A stretch of 64,000 bases of DNA from positions 2,604,001-2,668,000 of the forward strand of contig NZ_CP092365.1 in NCBI RefSeq assembly GCF_022370835.2. Direction: 5' to 3'. The first letter of the stretch is position 1. Every line of letters begins with the position of its first letter. This document shows, piece after piece, positions 20,307-29,489 of this stretch. The position numbers and the translations under genes are program-made. The notes beneath the pieces are model-generated. The model was not told the origin of the DNA. It did not search any database and was given only the letters and a program-made list of their open reading frames with translations. The stretch is from Mycolicibacillus parakoreensis (GTDB taxonomy: Bacteria; Actinomycetota; Actinomycetes; Mycobacteriales; Mycobacteriaceae).

Positions 20307-20612
20307 CTACTCGGGCAGCCGCAGCTCGGGTTTCTCCACCTCTTCGATGTTGACGTCTTTGAACGTGACCACCCGCACCTGTTTGACGAACCGGGCCGGG
20401 CGGTACATGTCCCAGACCCACGCGTCGGCCAGGCGCAGCTCGAAATAGACGTCGCCGTCGGCGTTGCGGGGCACCATCTCGACGCTGTTGGCCAGATAAA
20501 ACCGTCGCTCGGTCTCCACCACGTAGCTGAACTGCCCCACGATGTCCTTGTATTCGCGGTACAGCGAGAGTTCCATCTCGGTTTCGTACTTCTCGAGATC
20601 CTCGGCACTCAT
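20307..20612 (-). CDS. DUF2469 family protein (Rv2901c-like)
   Basis: A 101-residue acidic protein conserved across Actinobacteria, function unknown. It begins MSAEDLEKYETEMEL and contains EYKDIVGQFSYVVETERRFYLAN, split by the conserved aromatic pairs, plus the central VYFELRLADAWVWDMYRP block. ATG 20612 is chosen; the longer reading runs into rnhB with no homology. It follows rnhB by 52 nt in the lepB-rnhB series. Its strict conservation next to rnhB suggests a housekeeping role. Confidence 0.88.
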   Translation of the reverse strand: MSAEDLEKYETEMELSLYREYKDIVGQFSYVVETERRFYLANSVEMVPRNADGDVYFELRLADAWVWDMYRPARFVKQVRVVTFKDVNIEEVEKPELRLPE

Positions 20613-20664
20613 CGGTTCGGCTGTCCTTCTCGGTCGGTCCCGGTCATCGTGACCCCATCTTCCC

Positions 20665-21336
20665 TCACCGGACCCCCGCGGCGCGGGACCCGGCACGCCG
20701 GACGTTGACAAACGAGGTGCGGTGCACCGCGCTGGGGCCTAGCGCCCCCAACGCGGCGGTGTGCGCCGCGGTCGCGTACCCCTTGTGTGCGGCGAACCCG
20801 TAGCCGGGGTGGACCTGGTCGAGTTCGCCCATCACCGCGTCCCGGCTCACCTTGGCCAGCACGCTGGCCGCGGCGATGCAGGCGGCCGCCTCGTCGCCAC
20901 CGATCACCGGCAGCGACGGCACCGCCAGCCCCGGCACCCGGAATCCGTCGCTGAGCACGTAGCCGGGGCAGACCGCCAACCCGGCCACCGCACGTCGCAT
21001 CCCCTCGATGTTGGCGGCGTGCACACCGCGCCGGTCGACCTCGGCGACGTCGATGACCACCACGTGATAGGCCAACGCCTCCGAGCAGATCACCGGGTAG
21101 AGGCGTTCGCGGGTCTGCACGGAGAGTTTCTTGGAGTCGTCCAACTCGGCCAGCGCCGCGCGGCGCCGCGGGCCCAGCACACAGGCGGCCACCACCAGCG
21201 GCCCCGCGCACGCGCCGCGACCGGCCTCGTCGACGCCGGCGACCGGACCGAGTCCGCCGCGGTGCAGCGCCGCCTCCAGGGTGCGCAGCCCGGCGGCCCG
21301 ACGGATCACCGTGCGCGGCGGCCAGCTCGGGGCCAC
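20665..21336 (-). CDS. rnhB: Ribonuclease HII
   Basis: Removes ribonucleotides from RNA:DNA hybrids. The 223-residue protein has the GVDEAGRG motif with catalytic D36 and E37, DDSKKL, and a conserved Asp in [10 protein letters not shown], followed by [13 protein letters not shown] and [12 protein letters not shown]. The GTG at 21336 is chosen because it gives the family N-terminus ([20 protein letters not shown]) and lies 2 nt after the lepB stop; a much longer in-frame reading would cover lepB. The C-terminal tail is about 40 residues shorter than in M. tuberculosis. Confidence 0.93.
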   Translation of the reverse strand: MAPSWPPRTVIRRAAGLRTLEAALHRGGLGPVAGVDEAGRGACAGPLVVAACVLGPRRRAALAELDDSKKLSVQTRERLYPVICSEALAYHVVVIDVAEVDRRGVHAANIEGMRRAVAGLAVCPGYVLSDGFRVPGLAVPSLPVIGGDEAAACIAAASVLAKVSRDAVMGELDQVHPGYGFAAHKGYATAAHTAALGALGPSAVHRTSFVNVRRAGSRAAGVR

Positions 21337-21338
21337 GC

Positions 21339-22229
<891 letters not shown>

Positions 22230-22284
22230 GGCATCAGCGTAGCCAGCGGCCCCGGCGCGACCGGACAGCCCACCGGGTGAGCAG

Positions 22285-22626
22285 TCAGCGACGTTCCTTG
22301 ATCTTGGCCCGCTTGCCGCGGCGCTCCCGCAGGTAGTACAGCTTGGCGCGCCGCACGTCGCCGCGGGTCACCACCTCGATGTGGTCGATGTTGGGCGAGT
22401 GCACCGGGAAGGTGCGCTCCACGCCGACCCCGTAGCTCTCCTTGCGGACGGTGAACGTCTCGCGCACCCCGCCGCCCTGCCGACGGATGACCGCGCCCTT
22501 GAACACCTGGATGCGCTCCTTGGCGCCCTCGATGACCTTCACGTGCACGTTGACGGTGTCGCCGGGCCCGAAAACCGGGATGTCGTCGCGCAGCGACGCC
22601 TTGTCGACGAAGTCCAGCGTGTTCAT
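22285..22626 (-). CDS. rplS: 50S ribosomal protein L19 (bL19)
   Basis: The 113-residue protein lies at the 30S-50S interface. It begins [15 protein letters not shown] and has [31 protein letters not shown] and [15 protein letters not shown], then [16 protein letters not shown] 22626 gives the standard length; a GTG four codons upstream (22638) is possible but has AAGGA too close. Upstream lies a long gene-free leader with a strong stem. Confidence 0.96.
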   Translation of the reverse strand: MNTLDFVDKASLRDDIPVFGPGDTVNVHVKVIEGAKERIQVFKGAVIRRQGGGVRETFTVRKESYGVGVERTFPVHSPNIDHIEVVTRGDVRRAKLYYLRERRGKRAKIKERR

Positions 22627-22950
22627 ATCGGAAGACACATCCTTGCAGGTCGCGCGGCCGCGGGACCGGGGTGCACGCTCAGGCGTGGCCGACGGTCAGC
22701 GCACCGATGGTTCGGGCATGGTGGTTGTCGTCGGCGACCGGCGGGCCACGCCGACCCGCCGCGAGCTGCCGAGACAACTGCTCAATTGTGCCAGACGCCC
22801 CCGGCGCAACGAAATCCAGGCGGGCCGATCCACCGGCGCACCGGCGCACCGGCGAATCACGGTCCCCCGGGTCGGCCGCGTTCTGCCGCCGCCGCCGACG
22901 CGCATGATAAATCTGATGCTGAGCGTCGGTTCACACTCCGAGGAGGAGAC
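22627..22950. other. Gene-free divergent region between rplS and lppW
   Basis: This 324-bp stretch has no credible coding frame. It must hold the rplS promoter (minus) and the lppW promoter (plus). The rplS side contains the structured segment 22682-22752. Near 22840-22857 a 9-bp CACCGGCG-type unit repeats three times. AGGAGGAGA directly before lppW is its ribosome-binding site. No clear -10/-35 pair could be picked with confidence. Confidence 0.6.
22682..22752 (-). promoter_or_regulatory. Structured leader segment upstream of rplS
   Basis: Perfect 9-base outer arms GGCGTGGCC (22682-22690) and GGCCACGCC (22744-22752) enclose a second stem CGGTC/GACCG (22693-22697 and 22736-22740) and a third CACC/GGTG (22702-22705 and 22720-22723). 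The nested order is consistent with one long imperfect hairpin about 55 nt upstream of the rplS start. L19 leaders that autoregulate are known in other phyla; this one is a prediction only. Confidence 0.45.
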
Positions 22951-23862
22951 ATGCCCGCACGGCCACCGCGACCGGCCCGCCTGGCGACGATCGGGTTCGC
23001 CGCGGTTCTGCTCGGTGGCTGTGCGACCGGCGTGGCTGGGGTGCCCCCGGCGAGCCCGACCCAGCCCCGGATCCACTTCGTCACCCCGCTGGCGACCGCG
23101 GTCGCCCCGGCGCCGCAGGTGCCGTTCGGGTTGCCCAACCCGGCCCTCGACGGTGTCGGTGAGCGGATCGGCGAGGCCACCGACGCCGCCGCGGCGCGGG
23201 GCGCCACGATCACGGTGACCGTGCTGGACCGCTCCACCGGCCAGCTTTTGTCCAACGGCACCGCCACCACGATGGCGATCGCCTCGGTGGCGAAGTTGTT
23301 CATCGCCGACGACGTGCTGCACCGCGGGCCGTTGGGCGCCGAGGACCGCGCCCAGCTCGACGCCATGCTGCGCTCCTCCGACGACGACGCCGCCGAGGAT
23401 TTCTGGAACCGCAACGGCGGCGACGCGATCACCACCCGGGTCGCCAACCGCTACGGGTTGACCGCCACCACACCGGGTTTCGACGGCCGCTGGTGGAACA
23501 CCATCAGCACCGCGGCCGATCTGGTGCGCTACTACGACATGCTGCTCAGCGGATCCGGGGGGCTGTCCCTGCACCAGGCCAACATCATCGTCGACAATCT
23601 CGCCCAGTCCACCCCGGCCGGGATCGACGGCTACCCGCAGCGGTTCGGCATTCCCGACGGCCTGTTCGCCGAACCGGTGGCGGTCAAGCAGGGGTGGATG
23701 TGCTGTGTCGGCGCCGATTGGATGCATCTGTCGACCGGGGTGATCGGCCCGGACCGTCGCTACGTGATGGCGATCGGGTCGTTGCAGCCCGGCGACGACG
23801 CCACCGCGCGGGCGACCATCACCGACGCGGTGGCCACGATCTTCCCCACCGGACGCATTTAA
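22951..23862 (+). CDS. lppW: Lipoprotein LppW, beta-lactamase-like serine hydrolase fold
   Basis: A 303-residue lipoprotein with a basic N-terminus, hydrophobic stretch and lipobox LLGGC (C24). The mature domain resembles class A beta-lactamase/transpeptidase folds: SVAK at residues 112-115 gives the SxxK dyad, with [16 protein letters not shown] in the SxN region. KQGWMCC stands where KTG would be, so the third motif is degenerate and beta-lactam hydrolysis is doubtful. ATG 22951 is preceded by AGGAGGAGA. Its 3' end overlaps trmD convergently by 4 nt. Confidence 0.85.
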   Translation: MPARPPRPARLATIGFAAVLLGGCATGVAGVPPASPTQPRIHFVTPLATAVAPAPQVPFGLPNPALDGVGERIGEATDAAAARGATITVTVLDRSTGQLLSNGTATTMAIASVAKLFIADDVLHRGPLGAEDRAQLDAMLRSSDDDAAEDFWNRNGGDAITTRVANRYGLTATTPGFDGRWWNTISTAADLVRYYDMLLSGSGGLSLHQANIIVDNLAQSTPAGIDGYPQRFGIPDGLFAEPVAVKQGWMCCVGADWMHLSTGVIGPDRRYVMAIGSLQPGDDATARATITDAVATIFPTGRI

Positions 23863-24548
23863 TCGCGGTACAGGTCCGGACGGCGCTGCCGGGTGCGCTG
23901 CCGGGAGGCCTGCCGCCGCCACGCCTCGATGCGGGCGTGGTCGCCGGAGAGCAGCACGTCGGGCACCTCCAGCCCGCGCCAACTGGCGGGCCGGGTGTAG
24001 CCGGGGCCCTCCAGCAGGCCGTCGCGCCCCGGCGAGTGCGAATCATCGTGGTGCGACAACGGGTTGCCCAACACCTCCGGCAGCAGCCGCAGCACCGCCT
24101 CGATCATCACCAGCGCCGCCGACTCCCCGCCGGCCAGCACGTAATCACCGATGGAGACCTCCGCGACCCGCATCCGTCGCGCGGCGTCCTCGGCGACCCG
24201 CGCGTCGATGCCCTCGTAGCGCCCGCAGGCGAACACCAGGTGGGACTCGTCGGCCCATCGCCGCGCGGTGGTCTGGGTGAACAGCTCCCCGGCCGGGCTC
24301 GGGATGACCAACAGGGTCTGCGGGGTGCACAGTTCGTCGAGGGCCGCCCCCCACACCGGGGCCTTCATCACCATCCCCGGCCCGCCGCCGTACGGGGTGT
24401 CGTCGACCGAGCGGTGCACATCCTGGGTCCACCGGCGCAGATCGTGCACGTGTAGATCCACCCGTCCGGAGTGAATCGCCTTGCCCGGCAATGACTGATG
24501 CAGTGGCTCGAGATAGCCGGGGAAGATCGTGACGACGTCGATGCGCAT
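23859..24548 (-). CDS. trmD: tRNA (guanine-N1-)-methyltransferase
   Basis: Methylates G37 in tRNAs reading CNN codons to prevent frameshifting. The 229-residue SPOUT enzyme shows the trefoil-knot motifs: [11 protein letters not shown], the [14 protein letters not shown] loop, and [11 protein letters not shown] before the C-terminal domain. ATG 24548 ([13 protein letters not shown]) is the family start; the longer reading runs into rimM. It lies 4 nt after rimM. Confidence 0.96.
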   Translation of the reverse strand: MRIDVVTIFPGYLEPLHQSLPGKAIHSGRVDLHVHDLRRWTQDVHRSVDDTPYGGGPGMVMKAPVWGAALDELCTPQTLLVIPSPAGELFTQTTARRWADESHLVFACGRYEGIDARVAEDAARRMRVAEVSIGDYVLAGGESAALVMIEAVLRLLPEVLGNPLSHHDDSHSPGRDGLLEGPGYTRPASWRGLEVPDVLLSGDHARIEAWRRQASRQRTRQRRPDLYRD

Positions 24549-24552
24549 CGGT

Positions 24553-25077
24553 CTACAGGTCCAAAAGCCCGTCGGGCGGATCGATGTCGAGCACACCCTC
24601 CTCAAGGCGCACACCGGTGACGATCGCGGCCACGAACGGCACCAGCACCTCGGCGCGCTCGTCGCCGGTGCGGACCGTGAGCACCTCCCCGGCGGCGGTG
24701 TGCAGCACATCGGTGACCGTCCCGACCTCGACACCGGCGAGGGTGCGCACCCGCAGACCGATCAACTGGTGGTCGTAGTACTCGTCGGGGTCGTCGATGG
24801 GGGGCAGCGCCGCGGTGTCGATCAGCAGCAGCGATCCGCGCAGCGCCTCGGCGGCGTCGCGGTCGTCGACCCCGCCGAGGCGCACCAGCAGTCGGGCACC
24901 GTGCTCGCGTACCGCCTCGACGACGACGTCACGGCGGGCGGCCCCGCCCCGCGGATGGCCGGCCTGCAGGCGCCTCCCGACGGCGAACCGGCCCGCCGGA
25001 TCGTCGGTGCGCACCTCGACCACCAGTTCGCCGGTGACGCCGTGCGCCTTGACGACCCGGCCGACCACCACCTCCAT
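24553..25077 (-). CDS. rimM: Ribosome maturation factor RimM
   Basis: Binds S19 during 30S assembly. The 174-residue protein has an N-terminal beta-barrel RimM domain ([18 protein letters not shown]) and a C-terminal PRC barrel with [11 protein letters not shown] and [11 protein letters not shown]. It lies in the rpsP-khpA-rimM-trmD cluster with 11-nt and 4-nt gaps on its two sides. Confidence 0.95.
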   Translation of the reverse strand: MEVVVGRVVKAHGVTGELVVEVRTDDPAGRFAVGRRLQAGHPRGGAARRDVVVEAVREHGARLLVRLGGVDDRDAAEALRGSLLLIDTAALPPIDDPDEYYDHQLIGLRVRTLAGVEVGTVTDVLHTAAGEVLTVRTGDERAEVLVPFVAAIVTGVRLEEGVLDIDPPDGLLDL

Positions 25078-25088
25078 GGCGCCGTGCG

Positions 25089-25331
25089 CTACCGGTCGGT
25101 GTCCACCACGTCGACGCGGATGCCGCGGCCCCCGATGCCGGCCACCAGGGTGCGCAGCGCGGTGGCGGTGCGCCCCCCGCGCCCGATGACCTTGCCGAGG
25201 TCGTCGGGGTGGACGTGGACCTCGACGGTGCGGCCGCGCCGGTTGGTCAGCAAATCGACGTGAACATCATCGGGGTTGTCGACGATTCCGCGGACCAGGT
25301 GGTCGACGGCGTCGACGACGACTGCGCTCAT
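25089..25331 (-). CDS. khpA: KH-domain RNA-binding protein (KhpA-like)
   Basis: An 80-residue single KH domain with the RNA-binding GxxG loop in [11 protein letters not shown] (residues about 46-56). KhpA proteins pair with KhpB/Jag in other bacteria and affect cell elongation through RNA binding. It is 8 nt after rpsP and belongs to the same operon (Rv2908c position). Small but fully conserved. Confidence 0.92.
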   Translation of the reverse strand: MSAVVVDAVDHLVRGIVDNPDDVHVDLLTNRRGRTVEVHVHPDDLGKVIGRGGRTATALRTLVAGIGGRGIRVDVVDTDR

Positions 25332-25339
25332 CGTGACGC

Positions 25340-25849
25340 TCAGCTCTCGGTCTTCTCGGCCGCGTCGGTCTCGGCGGGTTTGTCCGCCGCGTCCTCGGTC
25401 TTGTCGGCGGCCTTCTCAGCCTTCTCAGCCTGCTCGGCCTTGTCGGCCTTGTCGGCCTTGGCGGTCTTCTTTTTCTTCGGGGTGGCGGCCTCGGTGGTCG
25501 GCGCCCCTTCGGCCTCGGCCAACGCCGCGTTGAACAGGTCGAGTTTGCTGGTTTTGGGCTCCTTGACCTTCAGGGTGCCCTCGGCCCCGGGCAGGCCCTT
25601 GTACTTCTGCCAGTCGCCGGTGATCTTGAGCAGTTTGAGCACGGGCTCGGTGGGCTGGGCCCCCACCGACAACCAGTACTGGGCGCGCTCGGAGTCGATC
25701 TCGATCAGGCTCGGCTCCTCCTTGGGGTGGTAGCGGCCGATGATCTCGATGGCGCGGCCGTCGCGGCGGGTGCGCGCGTCGGCGACGGCGATGCGGTATT
25801 GGGGGTTGCGGATCTTGCCCAGCCGGGTGAGCTTGATTTTCACAGCCAT
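25340..25849 (-). CDS. rpsP: 30S ribosomal protein S16 (bS16)
   Basis: The 169-residue protein has the S16 core (residues 1-80) with [23 protein letters not shown] and [10 protein letters not shown] long charged tail of Lys/Ala/Asp/Glu runs from about residue 115 to the end, as in other mycobacteria. AGGAG lies 12 nt before ATG 25849. It is the first gene of the rpsP-khpA-rimM-trmD operon, behind a leader predicted to fold as a three-way junction. Confidence 0.96.
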   Translation of the reverse strand: MAVKIKLTRLGKIRNPQYRIAVADARTRRDGRAIEIIGRYHPKEEPSLIEIDSERAQYWLSVGAQPTEPVLKLLKITGDWQKYKGLPGAEGTLKVKEPKTSKLDLFNAALAEAEGAPTTEAATPKKKKTAKADKADKAEQAEKAEKAADKTEDAADKPAETDAAEKTES

Positions 25850-25882
25850 GGTGCGGCGATACTCCTGTGGTTGTCACGCTGC

Positions 25883-25992
25883 AATTCAGCGATTCGGGCG
25901 GGAGTGCCCGAATCCGGTTTTGCCTCGCGTGTGTGACTGTCGGCCAAGCACCCGGGTTCTCGGGCGGGTCGGCCGACAGACAGCGCTGAATT
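25883..25992 (-). promoter_or_regulatory. Predicted three-way-junction RNA in the rpsP leader
   Basis: Three perfect inverted repeats are arranged as a closing stem around two hairpins. P1 is 25883-25890 with 25985-25992 (8 bp). P2 is 25937-25945 with 25971-25979 (9 bp, plus an inner CCCG/CGGG). P3 is 25891-25899 with 25906-25914 (9 bp, 6-nt loop), directly stacked on P1. The element ends about 17 nt before the rpsP ribosome-binding site. On the plus strand P3 is followed by CGGTTTTG, so it could alternatively act as a weak terminator. No known riboswitch class was recognised. Confidence 0.55.
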
Positions 25993-26028
25993 CTGCCATA
26001 ACCGCACGCCCACCCGGTAATCGGCCGG

Positions 26029-27378
26029 TTACACCCCCAGCACCAGCTTGGCGATGAGGAAGTACACCAACAGCCCGGTGGCGTCGACGAAGGTGGAGAT
26101 GAACGGGTTGGAGAACACCGCCGGGTCGGCGCGGATGGCGCGCGCCAGCAGCGGCATGCTGCCGCCGACGGTGGCGGCCATGGTGCACACGCTGAGCAGC
26201 GACAGTCCCAGCACCGCGCCCAGCGAGAGGTCGTAGACGATGCTCGCCAGCACGAACGCCACGCTGCCCAGCAGCAGGCCCAACGACAGCCCGACCCGGA
26301 ACTCGCGGGCCACCACCTTGACGATGTCGCGCGACCCGATGTCACCGAGGGCCAGCGCGCGGGTGACGGTGGTCGCGGCCTGGTTGCCGGTGTTGCCGCC
26401 GGTGCCGATCAGCAGCGGCACGAACAGCGCCAACGCCACCGCCTGGCTCAGGGTCGCCTCGAACACCGACAGCACCTGCACGGTCAGGGTGGCCCCCACG
26501 GCGAGCACCAGCAGCCACACCACCCGCCCGCGCACCAGGTTGCGCACCGGGTTGGTCAGGTACGGCTGGCGCAGCGGTTCGGTACCACCGGCGCGCGCCT
26601 GGTCCTCGGTTTCGGCGGTCTCCAGGATCCGCAGCGCGTCGTCGACGGTGAGGATGCCCACCAGCCGCGATTCGTTGTCGACCACCGGCAGCACCAGCGC
26701 CTTGAGGTCGGCGCAGCGGCGCGCGGCGTCCTCGGCGTCGTCGGTGGCGCGGACCGGATAGGCCCGCTCCATCAGATCCCGGATCCGGGTCTGCGGCTCG
26801 GCGCCCATCAACTCGCGCAGGCTGACCACCCCGACCAGGGTGCGGTGGTCGTCGGTGACCGGAAGGATGTAGACCGTCTCGGCGTCGGCAAGATGTGCCG
26901 ACACCCGAGACAACGCCACCTCAGCGGTCGAATCAGCGCGCACCGCAACGAATTCCGGGCTCATACGGCGACCGATCGACCCCTGCGGGTAGCCCAGGAT
27001 GCTGGCGGTCATCTCACGTTCCCGCCACGGCAGGCCCTGCATCAACCGACGCGCCACCTTCGCGGGCAGCTCATCGAGCAGCTCGACGCGGTCGTCGGGG
27101 TCCATCTCGGCGAACAGTGCCGCGACGTCGTCGTTCTGCAGCCCCCCGAGCAGGTCGCTTTGCAGGCTCGCGTCGAGGTCCTCGAAAACCTCCAGCGCCT
27201 GTTCCTTGGAGAGCAGCCGGTAGAGCACCGCGCGTTGGGTGCCGTCCAGCCGCTCCAGCACCTCGACGATCTCCGTGGATCCCAGGGGGCGCACGGAGGT
27301 GGTCACCGCCGACAGATCACGGTCGTCGAGGCCGCGCTCGATGGTCTTCGTCACCGCCTCGCGGTTCCAGTCCTGCAT
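26029..27378 (-). CDS. mgtE: Magnesium transporter MgtE
   Basis: A 449-residue Mg2+ channel. The N-terminal superhelical MgtE_N domain (residues 1-130) has repeated L-x-x-L-D/E units. Two CBS domains follow (about 135-255, with ILPVTDDHRTLVGVVSLREL and LPVVDNESRLVGILTVDDAL). Five transmembrane helices follow with the channel motif FVPLLIGTGGNTGNQAATT. Mg2+ binding to the N/CBS domains normally gates the pore. It is not at this place in M. tuberculosis. It diverges from dacB2 with only 95 bp between, too short for an M-box riboswitch. Confidence 0.93.
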   Translation of the reverse strand: MQDWNREAVTKTIERGLDDRDLSAVTTSVRPLGSTEIVEVLERLDGTQRAVLYRLLSKEQALEVFEDLDASLQSDLLGGLQNDDVAALFAEMDPDDRVELLDELPAKVARRLMQGLPWREREMTASILGYPQGSIGRRMSPEFVAVRADSTAEVALSRVSAHLADAETVYILPVTDDHRTLVGVVSLRELMGAEPQTRIRDLMERAYPVRATDDAEDAARRCADLKALVLPVVDNESRLVGILTVDDALRILETAETEDQARAGGTEPLRQPYLTNPVRNLVRGRVVWLLVLAVGATLTVQVLSVFEATLSQAVALALFVPLLIGTGGNTGNQAATTVTRALALGDIGSRDIVKVVAREFRVGLSLGLLLGSVAFVLASIVYDLSLGAVLGLSLLSVCTMAATVGGSMPLLARAIRADPAVFSNPFISTFVDATGLLVYFLIAKLVLGV

Positions 27379-27435
27379 CCGTCGCTCCCCTGCCCTGTGC
27401 CGTCCCTGCCCGGTGCCGTCGGCGGCCCCACCGGA

Positions 27436-27465
27436 TTGAACACGATCGCGCCACCACGCTAGGCT
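27436..27465 (+). promoter_or_regulatory. Predicted dacB2 promoter giving a leaderless mRNA
   Basis: TTGAAC (27436-27441) is followed after 18 bp by TAGGCT (27460-27465). Transcription would begin about 27472, two bases before the GTG start at 27474. There is no ribosome-binding site before that GTG, so a leaderless mRNA, common in mycobacteria, fits well. Confidence 0.5.
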
Positions 27466-27473
27466 CGGCGTCC

Positions 27474-28364
27474 GTGCGCACCCTTGCCGTGTTGTTCGCC
27501 GCGCTGACCGTCGCGCTGACGAGTCCGCTAGCGAGCCTAGGCGTCGCGCCCGCGGCGTGGGCGGACACCGCGGTTCAGCCGCCGGGCACCGCGGCGATCC
27601 CCGACGGCCCCGCCCCCAATTGGCTCATCGCCGACCTCGACAGCGGGCAGATCCTCGCGCAGCGCAACGGCGACGCCGTGCGTCCGCCGGCCAGCACGAT
27701 CAAGGTGCTGCTGGCGCTCACCGCCCTCGACGAGGTGCCGCTGGACGCCACCGTGGTGGCCTCCCGGGCCGACACCGACGTCGAGTGCAACTGCGTGGGA
27801 ATCGTGCCCGGCCGCAGCTACAGCGCCCGTCAACTGCTCGACGCGATGCTGTTGGCCTCGGGCAACGACGCGGCCACCACGATGGCCGACCTGCTCGGCG
27901 GCTACGACACGGCGGTCGCCAAGATGAACGCCAAGGCCGCGGCGCTGGGCGCCACCCACACCCATGCCGCCACCCCGTCGGGGCTCGACGGGCCGGGCGG
28001 ATCCGGGGCCACCACCCCGCGGGATCTGGCGGTGCTCTTCGGTGCGGCCCTGGCCAACCCGGTGTTCGCCGGGATCGTCGCGCAGCCCTCGGCGTCGTTT
28101 CCCGGCGCCGACGGCCCGATCACGCTGGTCAACACCAACGAGTTGCTGGGGCGCTATCCGGGCGCACTCGGCGGCAAGACCGGGTTCACCAACGCCGCCA
28201 AGAAAACCTATGTCGGCGCGGCGGCCCGCGACGGGCGGCGACTGGTCGTCGCGATGATGTACGGGTTGATCCACGAGGGCGGCCCCACCTACTGGGACCA
28301 GGCGGCGGCGCTGCTGGACTGGGGATTCGCCCAGGGGCCGCAGGCCGCGGTCGGCCACCTCTAG
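27474..28364 (+). CDS. dacB2: D-alanyl-D-alanine carboxypeptidase (DacB2-like, S11 family)
   Basis: A 296-residue exported penicillin-binding protein that trims stem pentapeptides of peptidoglycan. A signal peptide covers residues 1-30 (ending AAWA-DT). The three active-site motifs are S74-T-I-K77, S129-G-N131 and K235-T-G. The leaderless GTG 27474 is chosen because it begins the signal peptide; longer readings cross mgtE. Length matches Rv2911 (about 291). It likely acts in the periplasm as a soluble or loosely attached enzyme. Confidence 0.93.
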   Translation: MRTLAVLFAALTVALTSPLASLGVAPAAWADTAVQPPGTAAIPDGPAPNWLIADLDSGQILAQRNGDAVRPPASTIKVLLALTALDEVPLDATVVASRADTDVECNCVGIVPGRSYSARQLLDAMLLASGNDAATTMADLLGGYDTAVAKMNAKAAALGATHTHAATPSGLDGPGGSGATTPRDLAVLFGAALANPVFAGIVAQPSASFPGADGPITLVNTNELLGRYPGALGGKTGFTNAAKKTYVGAAARDGRRLVVAMMYGLIHEGGPTYWDQAAALLDWGFAQGPQAAVGHL

Positions 28365-28412
28365 GGCCTCTGGGGCGCTCCAGGGCGCGCGGGCGGGCGA
28401 TCCGCCCGGCGG

Positions 28413-29483
28413 TCACCGCAGCGTTCCGCGCAGGATGACCCGGTCCGGGCGGCGCAGCACCGCCGCATCCGCACGCGGGTCCTCGCTGTAGCACACCAGG
28501 TCGGCCGGGGCGCCGGGCTCCAAGCCCGGCTGGCCCAGCCAGCGCCGCGCCCCCCAGCAGGCCGCACCGAGCGCCTCGGTGGGGCTCATCCCCACCCCGC
28601 CGAGGGCGGCGACCTCGTCGGCGATGCGCCCGTGGCGGACCATGCCGCCGGCGTCGGTGCCGGCGTAGATCGGGACCCCGGCCTCCCGGGCGGCGGCGAT
28701 GCGGGGTCGGCAACTGCGGTGCAGCGCGCGCATGTGGGCGGCGTAGTCGGGGTATCGGACGGCCGAGTCGGCGATGCCGGGGAAGTTGTCGATGTTGATC
28801 AGCGTCGGCACCAGCGCGGTGCCCCGCGCGACCATCAGGTCGATGAGGTCGTCGGTGAGCCCGGTGCCGTGTTCGATGCAGTCGATGCCGGCGTTGATCA
28901 GCCCCGGCAGGGCGTCTTCGCCGAACACGTGGGCGGTGACCCGGGCCCCTTCGGCGTGCGCGGCGTCGATCGCGGCGGTCAGGGCGGCGTCGGACCAGAG
29001 CGGGGCCAGATCCCCGACCGTGCGGTCGATCCAGTCCCCGACCAGCTTCACCCAGCCGTCGCCGTGGCGCGCCTGCTCGGCGACCACCGCGGGCAGGCGG
29101 CTCTCGTCGTCGACGTCGAGGCCCAGCCCGGGCAGATAGCGTTTGGTGCGGGCCAGATGCCGCCCGGCGCGCAGAATGCGGGGCAGGTCGTCGCGCCCGT
29201 CGAGGTGGCGGGTGTCCACCGGCACCCCGGCGTCACGCACCAGCAGCACCCCGGCCGCCCGCTCGGTCTCGGCCTGGCGCACCAGCTCGGCCGCGTCGGC
29301 GGCGCCGCCGCCGTAGGCGATGCCGATGTGGCAGTGCGCGTCGACGAGTCCGGGCAGGATCCACCCGCCGTCGAAGACGGTCTCGGCACCGGCCACCGGC
29401 TCGGTGTGCAGCACCCCGTCGGCGATCCAGAATTCGACCGGGGTCTGTTCGGGCAGCGTCCGCCCGCGCACATGCAACACCAC
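28413..29483 (-). CDS. Amidohydrolase-superfamily protein (Rv2915c-like)
   Basis: A 356-residue metal-dependent hydrolase. Metal-ligand motifs visible are VDAHCHIG (HxH) near residue 50, VTAHVFGEDALPG, CIEHGTGLTDDL and the catalytic Asp in YAGTDAGGMV. The layout resembles the imidazolonepropionase/prolidase-like branch. Substrate unknown. It is 6 nt from ffh, downstream on the same strand. The intervening pknI kinase gene of M. tuberculosis (Rv2914c) is absent. Confidence 0.85.
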   Translation of the reverse strand: MVLHVRGRTLPEQTPVEFWIADGVLHTEPVAGAETVFDGGWILPGLVDAHCHIGIAYGGGAADAAELVRQAETERAAGVLLVRDAGVPVDTRHLDGRDDLPRILRAGRHLARTKRYLPGLGLDVDDESRLPAVVAEQARHGDGWVKLVGDWIDRTVGDLAPLWSDAALTAAIDAAHAEGARVTAHVFGEDALPGLINAGIDCIEHGTGLTDDLIDLMVARGTALVPTLINIDNFPGIADSAVRYPDYAAHMRALHRSCRPRIAAAREAGVPIYAGTDAGGMVRHGRIADEVAALGGVGMSPTEALGAACWGARRWLGQPGLEPGAPADLVCYSEDPRADAAVLRRPDRVILRGTLR

Positions 29484-29489
29484 GGCGCG

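Noticed and set aside
22381..22950. Upstream extension of lppW by about 190 codons
   Set aside because: The extension crosses rplS in antisense, and the lipobox requires the start at 22951, which has a strong ribosome-binding site.
27379..27473. M-box magnesium riboswitch before mgtE
   Set aside because: Only 95 bp are available before the divergent dacB2 start, too short for an M-box, and none of its stems is visible.
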